64,000 nt of DNA from Pseudanabaena sp. Chao 1811 (GTDB taxonomy: Bacteria > Cyanobacteriota > Cyanobacteriia > Pseudanabaenales > Pseudanabaenaceae): the NCBI RefSeq assembly GCF_027942295.1, contig NZ_CP101416.1:62001-126000 (forward strand), read 5' to 3'. The position numbers and the translations under genes were made by a program. The notes beneath the pieces were generated by a model. It did not search any database. It was not told the origin of the DNA and worked only from the letters and a program-made list of their open reading frames with translations. Positions 25,420 to 35,269 of the stretch are shown one piece after another (position 1 is the stretch's first letter; every line of letters starts with the position of its first letter).

Positions 25420-25860
25420 TCAGGAGTCACTCAGCAAACTTTCTAGAATTTCTTGGGTAATCAAAGCCCCTTCTTGGACTAGCAACTCTCCTGTAAGGGG
25501 ATGATGGATATTACGTGGGGCAAGTCGATTTTTTAATCTTGCAAAGATTTGCGCTAATTTTTTATCAGCTTTATTATCTAAATGAAAAACGACTCCATCT
25601 TCTATTACTGAAGCTTGGCAAGTGAGACGGTATAGAGAGATATCTTTGCGCGTGTTTTTCAGGGTTACTTGCTCTAAGGTTTTCATCGGACTCAGGCTAC
25701 TTGCCCCATCAAAAACCCTCAAGGCACAAGTACCACAGGTTCCTTGTCCACCACAGGTTGCGGCTAGTTCGACCTTGGCATGTTTGAGCGATCGCCACAA
25801 TCCATTTTTGGCAGAGACATTGATTGTGATTCCTAGAGGTTCGAGTTTAATGCGAGGCAT
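25420..25860 (-). CDS. 2Fe-2S ferredoxin-like protein (slr0150-like)
   Basis: 146 residues. The 2Fe-2S motif TCGGQGTCGTCALR (about residues 35-48) and a later RLTCQAS supply four Cys. The C-terminal IHHPLTGELLVQEG motif is shared with the other ferredoxin of this cluster, so the two are paralogues. It matches the position of slr0150 (annotated petF) in Synechocystis. Its own terminator and a 384-bp gap suggest it is transcribed separately here. The tetratricopeptide and kinase genes (slr0151/slr0152) do not precede it; a hybrid kinase gene diverges instead. Confidence 0.82.
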   Translation of the reverse strand: MPRIKLEPLGITINVSAKNGLWRSLKHAKVELAATCGGQGTCGTCALRVFDGASSLSPMKTLEQVTLKNTRKDISLYRLTCQASVIEDGVVFHLDNKADKKLAQIFARLKNRLAPRNIHHPLTGELLVQEGALITQEILESLLSDS

Positions 25861-25995
25861 AGAGCGTAGATTGGGCCGAAAAGGTTTTAAAAAAGTTATT
25901 AAAAAGTCAGGGCGCTAAATTCGGTCTGGATAATACGACCTTAGAATAGTAATCATATCCTAGGCTCCATGCGTAACTAGAAAGTTATTTTGTTT

Positions 25996-28900
25996 ATGAG
26001 CGATCACTTACTATTTCCAGATATTGCTCACAAAAAGCATAGGTTATCTCTGCGATGTATGCTGATTTGTCAGTTTGTGATCTTGATTGCAGGCATATCA
26101 GGGGTAATGGCATGGATCTCTTGGCGCAGTGAACAGGAAACGATCGCAAATTTAGTCGGACAGCTTCAAAATGAAATCAGCGATCGCATTGAGCAAAAAC
26201 TTACCTCTTATCTCGAAACTCCCCATCTAGTTAATAAAATTAATGCTGATGCAGTAAAGCAAGGCATTTTAAAAACTCAAGGTCGATCTAGTGAAATCTA
26301 TCTCTGGCAGCAAATTCAAAATTTTCCTACGGTTTGTTGGATTTATTATGGCGGCGAAAAGGCAGGCGAATTTTTGGGAATTACTCGATTAGAAAAGGAT
26401 CAGAACATATCTCAAAAATATCCAGATCCAGCGCGATCACTACAACTCGCAATTAATATCAATGGCTTCCAACGTTACTATTACAGTCTTGATCAACAAG
26501 GCAATCGTCTAAGCCTAAACGGAAAGCCCGAATTTTATGATGCGCGTCAACGCCCTTGGTATCAGGCTGCCTTAAAAACAAATAAACCAACTTGGAGTCA
26601 AATTTATCCAGACTCTACTTTATCTGATCATGTAATTACTGCGAGTTTGGCTGTTTATGATGCTAATGGTGAAAGGATAGGGATTTTAGGTGCTGATATC
26701 TCTTTGGAAAATATTAGTCAATTTTTAAGGGAATTACGCATAGGCAAGTCGGGTCAAGCTTTTATTATTGAGCCATCAGGGTTATTAGTGGCTAGCTCAA
26801 CTACGGAAAATCCCTATGCGATCGCTAACAATCCCACCAAGCCCCAAAGACTATCCTTTAAAAATAGTAATCAACCGATGATTCGGGCATCGGCTCAGCA
26901 TCTAGATCAACAGGTTGGAGATTTAACCAAGATCAAAACCGAACAGAACTTACAGTTTTGGGCTGACGGAAAACAGATATTTCTCAAGGTAATGCCCTAT
27001 CGAGATGAACGGGGGATTAATTGGCTCATCGCTGTAACCATGCCTGAGTCAGACTTTATGGAACAGATTAATGCCAAACGGCAAACAACAATTTTGATGA
27101 CTTGCATTGCTCTCGGCAGTGCGATCGCTTTAGGGATTTTTACAACTCAATATATTAATAAATCACTGCGGCGACTGACTCTAGCAAGCCAAGCCCTAGC
27201 AAATGGAGAATTAGATCGGGAAGTTCCCTCTACCAGAATCGAAGAACTAAATATCCTCTCCCAAGCTTTTAATCAAATGGCTTCTCGCCTCAGACAATCT
27301 TTTGCCGAGTTAGAGAGTATCAATGAGGGCTTAGAAGATCAAATTGAAGAACGGACATCAGCATTACGAGCATCGGAATCAAAGTTTAGAAGTTTAGTTG
27401 CCAATTTCTCAGGTATCGTTTATCGAAGTACCTACAATCAAGATGGGAAGATGGAGTTTTTGGGCGGTGCAGTCACAGAAATCACAGGCTATTCATCGAC
27501 AGATTTTATTAATAGTCAGACAAGAAGCTGGAAAAGTATTATCCATCCAGAAGATCAAGAAATGGTAGAGAGAATCATCAATGAAAGCTTGGTCTGTAGA
27601 GATTCCTATAGCTTAGAATTCCGAATTATTAATGCTCAAGGTAATATTCGCTGGTTATATGAAAAGGGACAGGGAGTATTTACTGAAGATGATCAATTAC
27701 TCTGGATCGATGGAGCAATTTTTGATATTAGCGATCGCAAACAAGTAGAAACAGAGCTATTAGAACGGGTACATCTATCAATTTTGATGGCAGAAATTGG
27801 TTCTGCATCCACTCAACTCCGTACATTAGAAGAAGTTCTGCAATCCTATGTAGAATCTCTATGGCGGCATATGAACATTGCTTTTGCCCAGATTTGGATC
27901 GTTAATGATCTTAGAAATGGTTTGGATCTATATGCCAATGCAGGACATTACAATCATACCGATAGCGATCGCCTGCGGAATTTGATTGCCAAGGATAAAA
28001 TTTGGGCAATTACACAGGGTAATTTTCAGCCATTGTTAACGGATCAAATCTTAACAGACTTATCGGCAGAGGATCGGGAATGGTTACAGAGCGAGAAGAT
28101 TGCCTCACTTGTTGGATATCCCATCATGCTGAGAGAGAAGGTGATTGGGGTCATGCTTTTGATTTCTGAGTCACATTTAGATACTGATATCCAATCTATT
28201 GATGCAGTTGCTAATGCGATCGCTTTAGGTATTGATCATAAACAGTCCGAGGAAAAGCTTAAAGTTACTAATGCGGAAATGCGCGCCTTATTTGCAGCTA
28301 TGGATGAGGTGATTTTAGTCCGCGATCGCTCAGGCAGAATTCTCAAGATCCCTGAAACACGCAAAAAACTAGGTTGGCTAACCCCTAGCCAAGTTCTTGG
28401 TAAACTTCCTTCAGAAATATTAACTCCCGAACTATCGGAGTTATTTGTCAGTACGATCCAACAGGTGTTAGAAACCCAGCAAACATTAAATATTGAATAT
28501 AACCTCACTGATACCGAGCAACCAATTTGGTGGAATGCGAGTATCTCTCCCATCGATCAAGAAACAGTAGTTTGGGTAGCCCGTGATATTAGCGATCGCA
28601 AACAAACCGAACAGCAACTCAAACAGGCAAAACAAACCGCCGAAGCTGCAAGTCAGGCAAAGGGACAATTTTTAGCAAGTATGAGTCATGAACTGCGAAC
28701 ACCCCTAAATGCGATTTTGGGTTTTGCGCAACTCATGGCTCGCGACACTTTACTCAAGGACACCCATCGCTCTTATCTCAAAATCATCCATAATAGCGGT
28801 GAGCATTTATTAGAACTAATTAATGATGTTTTAGATATGTCCAAAATTGAATCTGGACGGATCACCCTAAATATCACTAGTTTCGATCTACATCATCTGC

Positions 28901-30117
28901 TCGATACGCTCGAAAAAATGTTTCGACTCCGAGCAAACGATAAAGGATTGCAATTAATTTTCAAGCAAGCATCAACACTTCCGCAATGGATTAGTACCGA
29001 TGAAGGAAAGCTACGCCAGATCTTAATCAATCTATTAAGTAATGCTGTCAAATTTACCAATTTCGGATCTATCATTTTATCTGCCAATATAATCTATTCA
29101 TCAGAGACTCCAACGGAGAAAAATCTTGGATCGCAAATAGAGCCCCTAGCAGAAAATCCCCAAGATCAAATTATCTTGAGATTTACCATAGAAGATACTG
29201 GTGAAGGTATCCCCTCAACGCATTTAGAAAAAATATTTGAAGCCTTTGAGCAAAGTGATCTAGGAAGACAGGCTGGGGAAGGCACTGGTTTGGGTTTACC
29301 AATTAGTCGTAAGTTTGCCCAATTTATGGGTGGCAAGATCATTGTGAGCAGTAAATTGGGGCAAGGTAGCATTTTTCAGGTAGATCTGCCAGTGCATATA
29401 CCTAAGATTTCAGGTTCATCCAAACATTTAAGCGATCGCTATATTATTGGCTTAGCCCCCAACCAATCTGAATATCGCATTCTCGTAGTAGAAGACCGTT
29501 GGGAAAGTAGGCATCTGCTAGTCAAATTATTAGAATCTGTAGGTTTCCAAGTGCGAGAAGCAGAAAATGGGGCAGAAGCGATCGCCATTTGGGATGAATG
29601 GGAACCACACCTGATCTGGATGGATATGCGAATGCCAGTTATGGATGGCTACGAAGCTACCCGCCAAATTAAAGCCCATCTAAAAGGACAGGCAACTGTA
29701 ATTATCGCCTTGACTGCCAGCGCCTTGGAAGAAGAAAAAGCCATTATTCTATCGGCAGGTTGTGATGATTTTGTGCGGAAGCCTTTTCGCGAAGATGTAA
29801 TTTTAGACAAATTGACAGAATATTTGGGCGTATCTTACCTATACGAAACCGATACCGAGCATCACAATCGAGAAGTGGATAACCCTGATCTAGATACATT
29901 AGAAGATGATCTCAAGGTACTTTTATCGCACATGCCTGATAGTTGGATCGCCCAGTTACATGAAGCAGCAACTCTTGCTGACAATGACTTAATTGCTGAT
30001 TTAGTTAAGTCAGTACCTCCAGATAACAATTCTTTAATTCAGTCTTTAATCAGTCTTGTTGATAATTTTTGTTACAATCAAATCATTAAATTAACTCAAC
30101 AAGCCATCAAAGAATAA
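25996..30117 (+). CDS. Hybrid sensor histidine kinase (Cache-HAMP-PAS-GAF-PAS-HisKA-HATPase-REC)
   Basis: 1373 residues from ATG 25996 (a TTG 6 bp earlier is less likely). A transmembrane helix (about 23-45), an extracytoplasmic Cache-type sensor with ARQRPWYQAAL (about 45-360) and a second helix (about 367-390) are followed by HAMP, a PAS/PAC pair (about 460-585), GAF (about 605-745), PAS (about 760-875), HisKA with SHELRTPLNA (H898), HATPase with GTGLGLPISRKF (about 1097) and a receiver domain with WMDMRMPVMDG (D1210). The tail of about 90 residues could be a degenerate phosphotransfer domain. It is 64 bp upstream of a REC-GGDEF-EAL gene, so it may feed that regulator by phosphorelay. The sensed ligand is unknown, though such Cache domains often bind small organic molecules. 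Confidence 0.92.
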   Translation: MSDHLLFPDIAHKKHRLSLRCMLICQFVILIAGISGVMAWISWRSEQETIANLVGQLQNEISDRIEQKLTSYLETPHLVNKINADAVKQGILKTQGRSSEIYLWQQIQNFPTVCWIYYGGEKAGEFLGITRLEKDQNISQKYPDPARSLQLAININGFQRYYYSLDQQGNRLSLNGKPEFYDARQRPWYQAALKTNKPTWSQIYPDSTLSDHVITASLAVYDANGERIGILGADISLENISQFLRELRIGKSGQAFIIEPSGLLVASSTTENPYAIANNPTKPQRLSFKNSNQPMIRASAQHLDQQVGDLTKIKTEQNLQFWADGKQIFLKVMPYRDERGINWLIAVTMPESDFMEQINAKRQTTILMTCIALGSAIALGIFTTQYINKSLRRLTLASQALANGELDREVPSTRIEELNILSQAFNQMASRLRQSFAELESINEGLEDQIEERTSALRASESKFRSLVANFSGIVYRSTYNQDGKMEFLGGAVTEITGYSSTDFINSQTRSWKSIIHPEDQEMVERIINESLVCRDSYSLEFRIINAQGNIRWLYEKGQGVFTEDDQLLWIDGAIFDISDRKQVETELLERVHLSILMAEIGSASTQLRTLEEVLQSYVESLWRHMNIAFAQIWIVNDLRNGLDLYANAGHYNHTDSDRLRNLIAKDKIWAITQGNFQPLLTDQILTDLSAEDREWLQSEKIASLVGYPIMLREKVIGVMLLISESHLDTDIQSIDAVANAIALGIDHKQSEEKLKVTNAEMRALFAAMDEVILVRDRSGRILKIPETRKKLGWLTPSQVLGKLPSEILTPELSELFVSTIQQVLETQQTLNIEYNLTDTEQPIWWNASISPIDQETVVWVARDISDRKQTEQQLKQAKQTAEAASQAKGQFLASMSHELRTPLNAILGFAQLMARDTLLKDTHRSYLKIIHNSGEHLLELINDVLDMSKIESGRITLNITSFDLHHLLDTLEKMFRLRANDKGLQLIFKQASTLPQWISTDEGKLRQILINLLSNAVKFTNFGSIILSANIIYSSETPTEKNLGSQIEPLAENPQDQIILRFTIEDTGEGIPSTHLEKIFEAFEQSDLGRQAGEGTGLGLPISRKFAQFMGGKIIVSSKLGQGSIFQVDLPVHIPKISGSSKHLSDRYIIGLAPNQSEYRILVVEDRWESRHLLVKLLESVGFQVREAENGAEAIAIWDEWEPHLIWMDMRMPVMDGYEATRQIKAHLKGQATVIIALTASALEEEKAIILSAGCDDFVRKPFREDVILDKLTEYLGVSYLYETDTEHHNREVDNPDLDTLEDDLKVLLSHMPDSWIAQLHEAATLADNDLIADLVKSVPPDNNSLIQSLISLVDNFCYNQIIKLTQQAIKE

Positions 30118-30181
30118 ATGCAAATGTAGTAGCTAGTCATCTAAATCAGCTAACAAAAAACTTTATGGAAACAGCTAACTA

Positions 30182-31978
30182 ATGACTAGAGAATATAGCG
30201 GCGATATATTAATAGTCGATGATACACCTAATAACCTGCGTTTTTTATCGACAACTCTGACAGAACAGGGCTATAAGGTGCGTAGTGTCACGGATGGGTT
30301 GATGGCTTTGACCGTCGCCCAAGCCGCAAAGCCTGATTTGATCTTGCTGGACATCATGATGCCCAATATCGATGGCTATGAGGTTTGCCAACGCCTTAAA
30401 GCCAATGAAAAAACTAATGATATCCCTGTAATTTTTTTAAGCGCTTTAGATGAGGTGCTAGATAAGGTCAAAGCCTTTAGTGTGGGTGGGGTGGACTATA
30501 TCACTAAACCATTTCAGTTAGAAGAAGTCTTAGCACGTATCCAAACCCATTTAAGTTTGCGATATGCCCAAAAAGAAATCAGTCAGCTAAATTCTGAGCT
30601 TGAACAGCGCGTAAGACAGAGAACTGCTCAATTAGAAAAAGAAATTGCTGAGAGATTACAAGCCCAAGAACGTTTATTACATTTAGCGCTCCATGATGTA
30701 CTCACGGGACTACCAAATCGCACTTGGTTTATGAAGCGCCTAGAGCAGCTAATGCAACAGGTACGACAGCAAACGGGTTATCATTTTGCGGTTTTATTTT
30801 TAGATTGCGATCGCTTTCAGTCAGTAAACGACTCCCTTGGTCATCTTGTAGGTGATCAGCTATTAGTTTCGATCTCACGACGAATCGAGCTATGTTTACG
30901 TCCGGGAACCATGCTATGTCGTTTGGGGGGGGATGAATTTACCGTATTGCTGCAAGATATCAACAACTCCAATGATGCTGCTAAAGTTGCTCAAGATATT
31001 CTAAGTGAGCTAGCATCACCTTTTCAAATTGGGGATTATCAAATATTTACCAATGTCAGCATTGGGATTGTGATGGGTAATGACCTGTACAAACAACCCG
31101 AACATATTCTCCGTGATGCTGACACAGCCATGTATCGCGCTAAGGCAAATGGCAAGGCATGTTATCAATTGTTTGAGCAAACAATGCACTGCCATGCCCT
31201 AGATAGTTTTCAACTAGAATCTGATCTCAGACAGGCCTTAGAACGCAATGAATTTGTCGCTCACTATCAACCAATCATTAATTTAGGAACTGGCAAAATT
31301 GCTTCATTCGAGGCTTTAGCACGTTGGCATCATCCCGAAAAAGGAATGCTTTATCCTGATAAATTTATTCCGATCGCTGAAGAAATGGGACTAGTGATAG
31401 CGATCGATTTGTTCATTTTGCGTCAAGCTTGCCAACAATTGCGGAATTGGCAAAATGAGGGAATTGCGGATGCGTCTTTGAGCATTAGCGTGAATCTTTC
31501 CGTGAAACATTTCATGAGCTTCAATCTGCTAGAGAAAATTGATCTAATTCTCCAAGAAACAGGAATTGATGGACATTCTCTAATTTTAGAAATTACGGAA
31601 AGCGATATTATGGAAAATGCTGAATTTGCAGGCAAAATTATTGAGCAATTGCAAGTTCGGCATATTCAGTTAAGTATTGATGATTTTGGTACAGGTTATT
31701 CTTCCCTAAGTTATTTACATCGCTTGCCGATTGATCACCTCAAAATAGATCGCTCCTTTATCATGAGAATTGGTAAAAATGGCAAGAACACCGAAATTAT
31801 CAGAGCAATCATTGCTTTAGCCCAAAGTTTAGGCATGTGTACGATCGCTGAGGGGGTAGAAACGCAAGAGCAGTTAGAGCAGATTCAAGAATTAAGTTGC
31901 GAATTTGGTCAGGGATATTTATTTTCGCAACCTGTAGATGCCAAAATAGCGCGCAATTTACTAAGTAGCTCAGCATAG
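30182..31978 (+). CDS. Response regulator with GGDEF and EAL domains (c-di-GMP turnover)
   Basis: 598 residues. Receiver 1-125 with LLDIMMPNIDG (D57), a coiled linker (125-165), GGDEF domain with an intact RLGGDEF (247-253) and EAL domain with FEALARWHHPEKG (EAL at 377-379), NLSVKHF, LEITES and DDFGTGYSSLSYL. Both catalytic motifs look intact, so it may make and/or degrade c-di-GMP; the inhibitory RxxD before GGDEF is absent. Partner of the adjacent hybrid kinase by position. The last three codons (SSA and stop region) lie in a repeat element. Confidence 0.92.
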   Translation: MTREYSGDILIVDDTPNNLRFLSTTLTEQGYKVRSVTDGLMALTVAQAAKPDLILLDIMMPNIDGYEVCQRLKANEKTNDIPVIFLSALDEVLDKVKAFSVGGVDYITKPFQLEEVLARIQTHLSLRYAQKEISQLNSELEQRVRQRTAQLEKEIAERLQAQERLLHLALHDVLTGLPNRTWFMKRLEQLMQQVRQQTGYHFAVLFLDCDRFQSVNDSLGHLVGDQLLVSISRRIELCLRPGTMLCRLGGDEFTVLLQDINNSNDAAKVAQDILSELASPFQIGDYQIFTNVSIGIVMGNDLYKQPEHILRDADTAMYRAKANGKACYQLFEQTMHCHALDSFQLESDLRQALERNEFVAHYQPIINLGTGKIASFEALARWHHPEKGMLYPDKFIPIAEEMGLVIAIDLFILRQACQQLRNWQNEGIADASLSISVNLSVKHFMSFNLLEKIDLILQETGIDGHSLILEITESDIMENAEFAGKIIEQLQVRHIQLSIDDFGTGYSSLSYLHRLPIDHLKIDRSFIMRIGKNGKNTEIIRAIIALAQSLGMCTIAEGVETQEQLEQIQELSCEFGQGYLFSQPVDAKIARNLLSSSA

Positions 31979-32057
31979 TTATAAACTTTCTGTACTGATC
32001 ACTACGCGGGCGGTACAGAAATAGGGGTTTTAAGTTTACTTATACTTGACTACTTAG
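31961..32057. repeat. Palindromic element (CTAAGTAG type), copy 2, overlapping the GGDEF-EAL gene 3' end
   Basis: Left end CTAAGTAGCTCAGCATAG and right end, read in reverse, CTAAGTAGTCAAGTATAAG match the ends of the copy at 5950-6041. An inner CTGTAC/GTACAG stem (about 31989-32020) is present. The left end encodes the final residues and the stop of the upstream gene. Confidence 0.62.
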
Positions 32058-32081
32058 TGGGAGGTTTTGAAAGCACAGGTT

Positions 32082-33020
32082 CTAATTTTCTGGTTTGAGA
32101 TCCCGTTCCATTAACCCTTCCACCGCTTGCTGTAAGTTAATTTCACCCTTAAGTAGTCGAGCAACGTAGCGCGACACAGGCACACTGATTTTTTCACGAT
32201 CGCTGATTTCCATTAGTACATGAGCCGTATTTACACCCTCAGCCGTACCCTGCACATGGGCGATCGCCTCTTCTAGACTTCTGCCCTGCGCGATCGCATA
32301 GCCCACTTGATAATTGCGGCTGAGATTGCTACTACAGGTTGCTAGTAAATCCCCTAAACCTGATAAGCCCCAAAAGGTTTCAGGTTGCGCCCCAAAATAA
32401 ACACCGACTCGAATAATTTCAATCAGTGATCGCGTGATTAATGCCGATTTAGCATTAGTTCCCAGATTTAGACCATCACAAGCACCAACGGCGATCGCGA
32501 TTACATTTTTGAGTGTGCCACCTAATTCCACGCCAATCGGATCAGAATTGGTATAGACCCTGAAATTTCGCGATGCAAAAATCGTTTGAATAAACTGAGC
32601 CGCAGCTTCATCGGTACTCGCCACCACCGTTGCCGCAGGTTGTCCCGCCATAATTTCAGCCGATAGATTGGGACCCGATAAAACCACCAACGGATGATCG
32701 GGCAACAGCGATCGCCAAATTTGCGATGGGGTTTGTCTAGTAGTTGGCTCCAGACCTTTAGTAGCGCTGACGATCACCGCATGGGGCAGCAATTGTGCAG
32801 TTTGTAATTGCTCCGCGATCGCTCTGACCCCTTTCATCGATACTGCGGAAATAATTGCATCACTACTACTAGCCACCTCCGCTAGTGGTTGTGGACTTTG
32901 ACGCGACCAAATTTGGACATGATGACAATTTTTTTTGACCAGACTTGCTAGCGCTGATCCCCAAGCACCAGCACCAATAACCGTAATATTTCTTAAATCT
33001 GATTTCAAGTCTGATTTCAT
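32082..33020 (-). CDS. gpsA: NAD(P)-dependent glycerol-3-phosphate dehydrogenase
   Basis: 312 residues. Rossmann motif VIGAGAWGSALA near the N-terminus, the NLSAEIMAGQP segment, the LGGTLKNVIAIAVGACDGL catalytic lysine region (about 167-185) and GLSGLGDLLATCSSNLSRN are diagnostic of GpsA. It reduces dihydroxyacetone phosphate to sn-glycerol-3-phosphate for membrane lipids. Monocistronic. The DLKSDL repeat at the extreme N-terminus is a small direct duplication. Confidence 0.95.
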   Translation of the reverse strand: MKSDLKSDLRNITVIGAGAWGSALASLVKKNCHHVQIWSRQSPQPLAEVASSSDAIISAVSMKGVRAIAEQLQTAQLLPHAVIVSATKGLEPTTRQTPSQIWRSLLPDHPLVVLSGPNLSAEIMAGQPAATVVASTDEAAAQFIQTIFASRNFRVYTNSDPIGVELGGTLKNVIAIAVGACDGLNLGTNAKSALITRSLIEIIRVGVYFGAQPETFWGLSGLGDLLATCSSNLSRNYQVGYAIAQGRSLEEAIAHVQGTAEGVNTAHVLMEISDREKISVPVSRYVARLLKGEINLQQAVEGLMERDLKPEN

Positions 33021-33125
33021 GCTGTGAATAGTGTCCTTAAAAACAAGACGGGAAGCCAGATTCCCTATCGTGACGGTGATATAATAACCTGCAAAAGCCT
33101 CTCAATTTCTAAAAGCCTTGCTAGT

Positions 33126-33155
33126 TAGATATTGATCGTCTTTAATTATCAATAT
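33126..33155. other. Hairpin upstream of the bifunctional nuclease gene
   Basis: AGATATTGAT...ATCAATATCT inverted repeat between the divergent gpsA and nuclease genes. It may be an operator or part of a 5' leader; no assignment is possible. Confidence 0.35.
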
Positions 33156-33315
33156 CTAAACTAAGAAGGGACGCGCAGGAAAATAAGGAACCGAGCTTCT
33201 GTAGTGCGGCAAAAACGCAACACAGAAGATTAGATTCTTTATTAAATCGCAGAACCCTAAAGTTTTTGATTTATGAGGGGTACTTTCACTCATTTCTTGA
33301 GGAAGGCGGGCAATA

Positions 33316-33813
33316 ATGATCGAAATGAAGGTGGCTGGGATCGCTATTGATGCGGTCAGCCGTAATCCTATCGTTCTACTGCGAGATACTTTAGAACGGA
33401 GAGCATTGCCAATTTGGATCGGTGAAGCCGAAGCCAAGGCAATTATTGGCGCTTTAGATGGCAGACCGTTAGAGCGCCCTATGACCCATGATTTAATGCT
33501 GAATTTCTTAGACGCATGGGGGATCACCGTTGAGCGTGTCGTTGTCCATGCTCTTAAAAACAGCACTTTCTACGCAGTAATTACGGTTTCACAAGGAGAT
33601 ATAAAAAAAGAAATTGATGCCCGCCCTAGTGATGCAATCGCGATCGCAGTGCGTGCTAAATGTCCCATTTGGGTTATGGAGGAGGTAATTCTTGAAGCTT
33701 CAATCCCTGTGGATCAAGATGCCGACGAAGCAGAAAGAAAAGCATTCCGTGAGTTTTTATCCAAACTCACACCAGAGGAATTAGTCAAAAAAAGTGGGCT
33801 AGAAAGTAATTAA
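33316..33813 (+). CDS. Bifunctional nuclease family protein (DUF151/BFN)
   Basis: 165 residues. MKVAGIAIDAVSRNPIVLL, LPIWIGEAEAKAI and KKEIDARPSDAIAIAVRA are the conserved BFN segments; the last is the hallmark. Family members were reported to have RNase and DNase activity and occur in bacteria, archaea and plants. The acidic tail TPEELVKKSG is a helix. RBS GAGGAAGG at 33299-33306 fixes the start. Ends in a shared terminator. Confidence 0.93.
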   Translation: MIEMKVAGIAIDAVSRNPIVLLRDTLERRALPIWIGEAEAKAIIGALDGRPLERPMTHDLMLNFLDAWGITVERVVVHALKNSTFYAVITVSQGDIKKEIDARPSDAIAIAVRAKCPIWVMEEVILEASIPVDQDADEAERKAFREFLSKLTPEELVKKSGLESN

Positions 33814-33848
33814 CAAAGAAATGGGTGCTACGCACCCATTTCTTTGTT
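33812..33848. terminator. Bidirectional terminator
   Basis: Perfect 17-bp arms (33812-33828, 33832-33848; AACAAAGAAATGGGTGC and complement) with a TAC loop, overlapping the stop codons of both convergent genes. Confidence 0.9.
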
Positions 33849-35019
33849 AGGGGATTTCGTTGTTAGACATCGATTCTAAAAATCCACGCAGCTCTGTTTC
33901 ATTAGCTTCAACATTGTTTGGTTGGTTGATTCCAAAGAGCCTTTCCGCAACTTCCCCTTCCTTACCTAATACCTTGATTTGCTGATTGTTATAGCTCAGA
34001 CCAACAGCCGAAGCATTACCAGCACGAATCGAGATTTGGCGATCGCCTGACCAAGTCAACTTTTTGCCTTCATCAAGAACACCTTCAAACTCAGTCTTAC
34101 CATCCACAGTGATGCGTAGCCAAGACTGCCCCTTCATCAACAGCCCAATATTAACGGGCTTATTACCGACAAACTCAAACTTACTATTAGCAGCATTTTC
34201 TGAACTATTTTGGTTTGCACTATTTTGAAAGGCAAAATTATTTGTCCAAGATTTAGCGGCATTATTGAGACTAGAACTAACTTCCCCAAAAGTAGCTTCA
34301 GATGGTGATTTCTTGACCGAATTAAGCGAATTATTGGAGAGTGAATTATCAGTAGTCGTTGCGGCTGGCAAGACATTTGGCGTTGGTACTACAGCTTTAG
34401 ACATATTCACGGTAGTTGCCATTGCGGAAGAATCCGTAACCGACTGCCTTAATACCTCTAGTCCGCCAATTTTAGGTAATAGATTATCTTGTTCCGTTGG
34501 TTTGTTGGCTTTAGGAGAAACGATCTGGGCAGCACTACTTAAAATGGTTTGGCTGTCGTTAATTTTATTAGCCTCTGGCGCATTTAAAAATGTTGCTAAC
34601 AAGCTCACTGCGCCAGCAATCACACCAACATATAGCGCATACAAGTGTAGGGGACGTAGCTCCGCCGCAGCACTACCTGCCCATTTTTGCTCAGGCAGCA
34701 CCGAATTGAGAGGAAAATCTTCCGATAGATCGCCAACCCCTAGGGCATTGCCATATTTACGGATAAAACCACGTACATAAACAGGCTCAGGGAGGGACTC
34801 TATTTCCCCATCTTCGATCGCTCGCAGGTAGCGTTCAGAAATTAAGGTAGTTGCAGTTAGATGGGGAATCGATAGGTCTTTATCCTGCCGAATACGCTTG
34901 AATTGCGCTCCGATTTCTGCTAATTTCTCTGCTTGCTTGGAGGTTGTAATGTTCACAATACTCACGACATATATGAAGAGATTGGACTGACTGGCTTGTA
35001 AAATCTGACGCTGAGTCAC
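33847..35019 (-). CDS. RodZ-like protein (HTH plus transmembrane plus DUF4115)
   Basis: Up to 390 residues; the first ~22 residues do not look like the family, and a GTG start near 34953 (protein VNITTSKQ...) is plausible. The N-terminal HTH (AEIGAQFKRIRQDKDLSIPHL, RYLRAIEDGEIESLPEPVYVRGFIRKYG) is the RodZ/HTH_25 signature, followed by a single membrane helix (LYALYVGVIAGAVSLLATFL), a long Ser/Asn-rich linker and a C-terminal DUF4115 domain with SWLRITVDGKTEFEG. RodZ links MreB to cell-shape control; whether this protein does so is inferred. Confidence 0.88.
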   Translation of the reverse strand: MTQRQILQASQSNLFIYVVSIVNITTSKQAEKLAEIGAQFKRIRQDKDLSIPHLTATTLISERYLRAIEDGEIESLPEPVYVRGFIRKYGNALGVGDLSEDFPLNSVLPEQKWAGSAAAELRPLHLYALYVGVIAGAVSLLATFLNAPEANKINDSQTILSSAAQIVSPKANKPTEQDNLLPKIGGLEVLRQSVTDSSAMATTVNMSKAVVPTPNVLPAATTTDNSLSNNSLNSVKKSPSEATFGEVSSSLNNAAKSWTNNFAFQNSANQNSSENAANSKFEFVGNKPVNIGLLMKGQSWLRITVDGKTEFEGVLDEGKKLTWSGDRQISIRAGNASAVGLSYNNQQIKVLGKEGEVAERLFGINQPNNVEANETELRGFLESMSNNEIP

Positions 35020-35269
35020 ACCTTAATAGCCACAAGTTCTATATAGAGCGTTGTTTAGATTTGGAGTAAGTTGATTTGGATTTAGTTACTTACCCTCAAT
35101 CAATATAACATTTTGCAAAGATTTGAAAGCAAACTCTGAACATATAGGGGATAATCCCTAGATTTTGTCATTGCTCACTCAACTATCGAGATCCTCTAAA
35201 AATTACCAGAGAGTCCCCCCTTGCATTACTCTTATCTAATTTTAGTATCCTAAAGATCCTTTGCAATCA

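Noticed and set aside
33156-33566. Minus-strand 136-codon frame before and over the bifunctional nuclease gene
   Set aside because: It covers the true start of the nuclease gene on the plus strand and has no family features.
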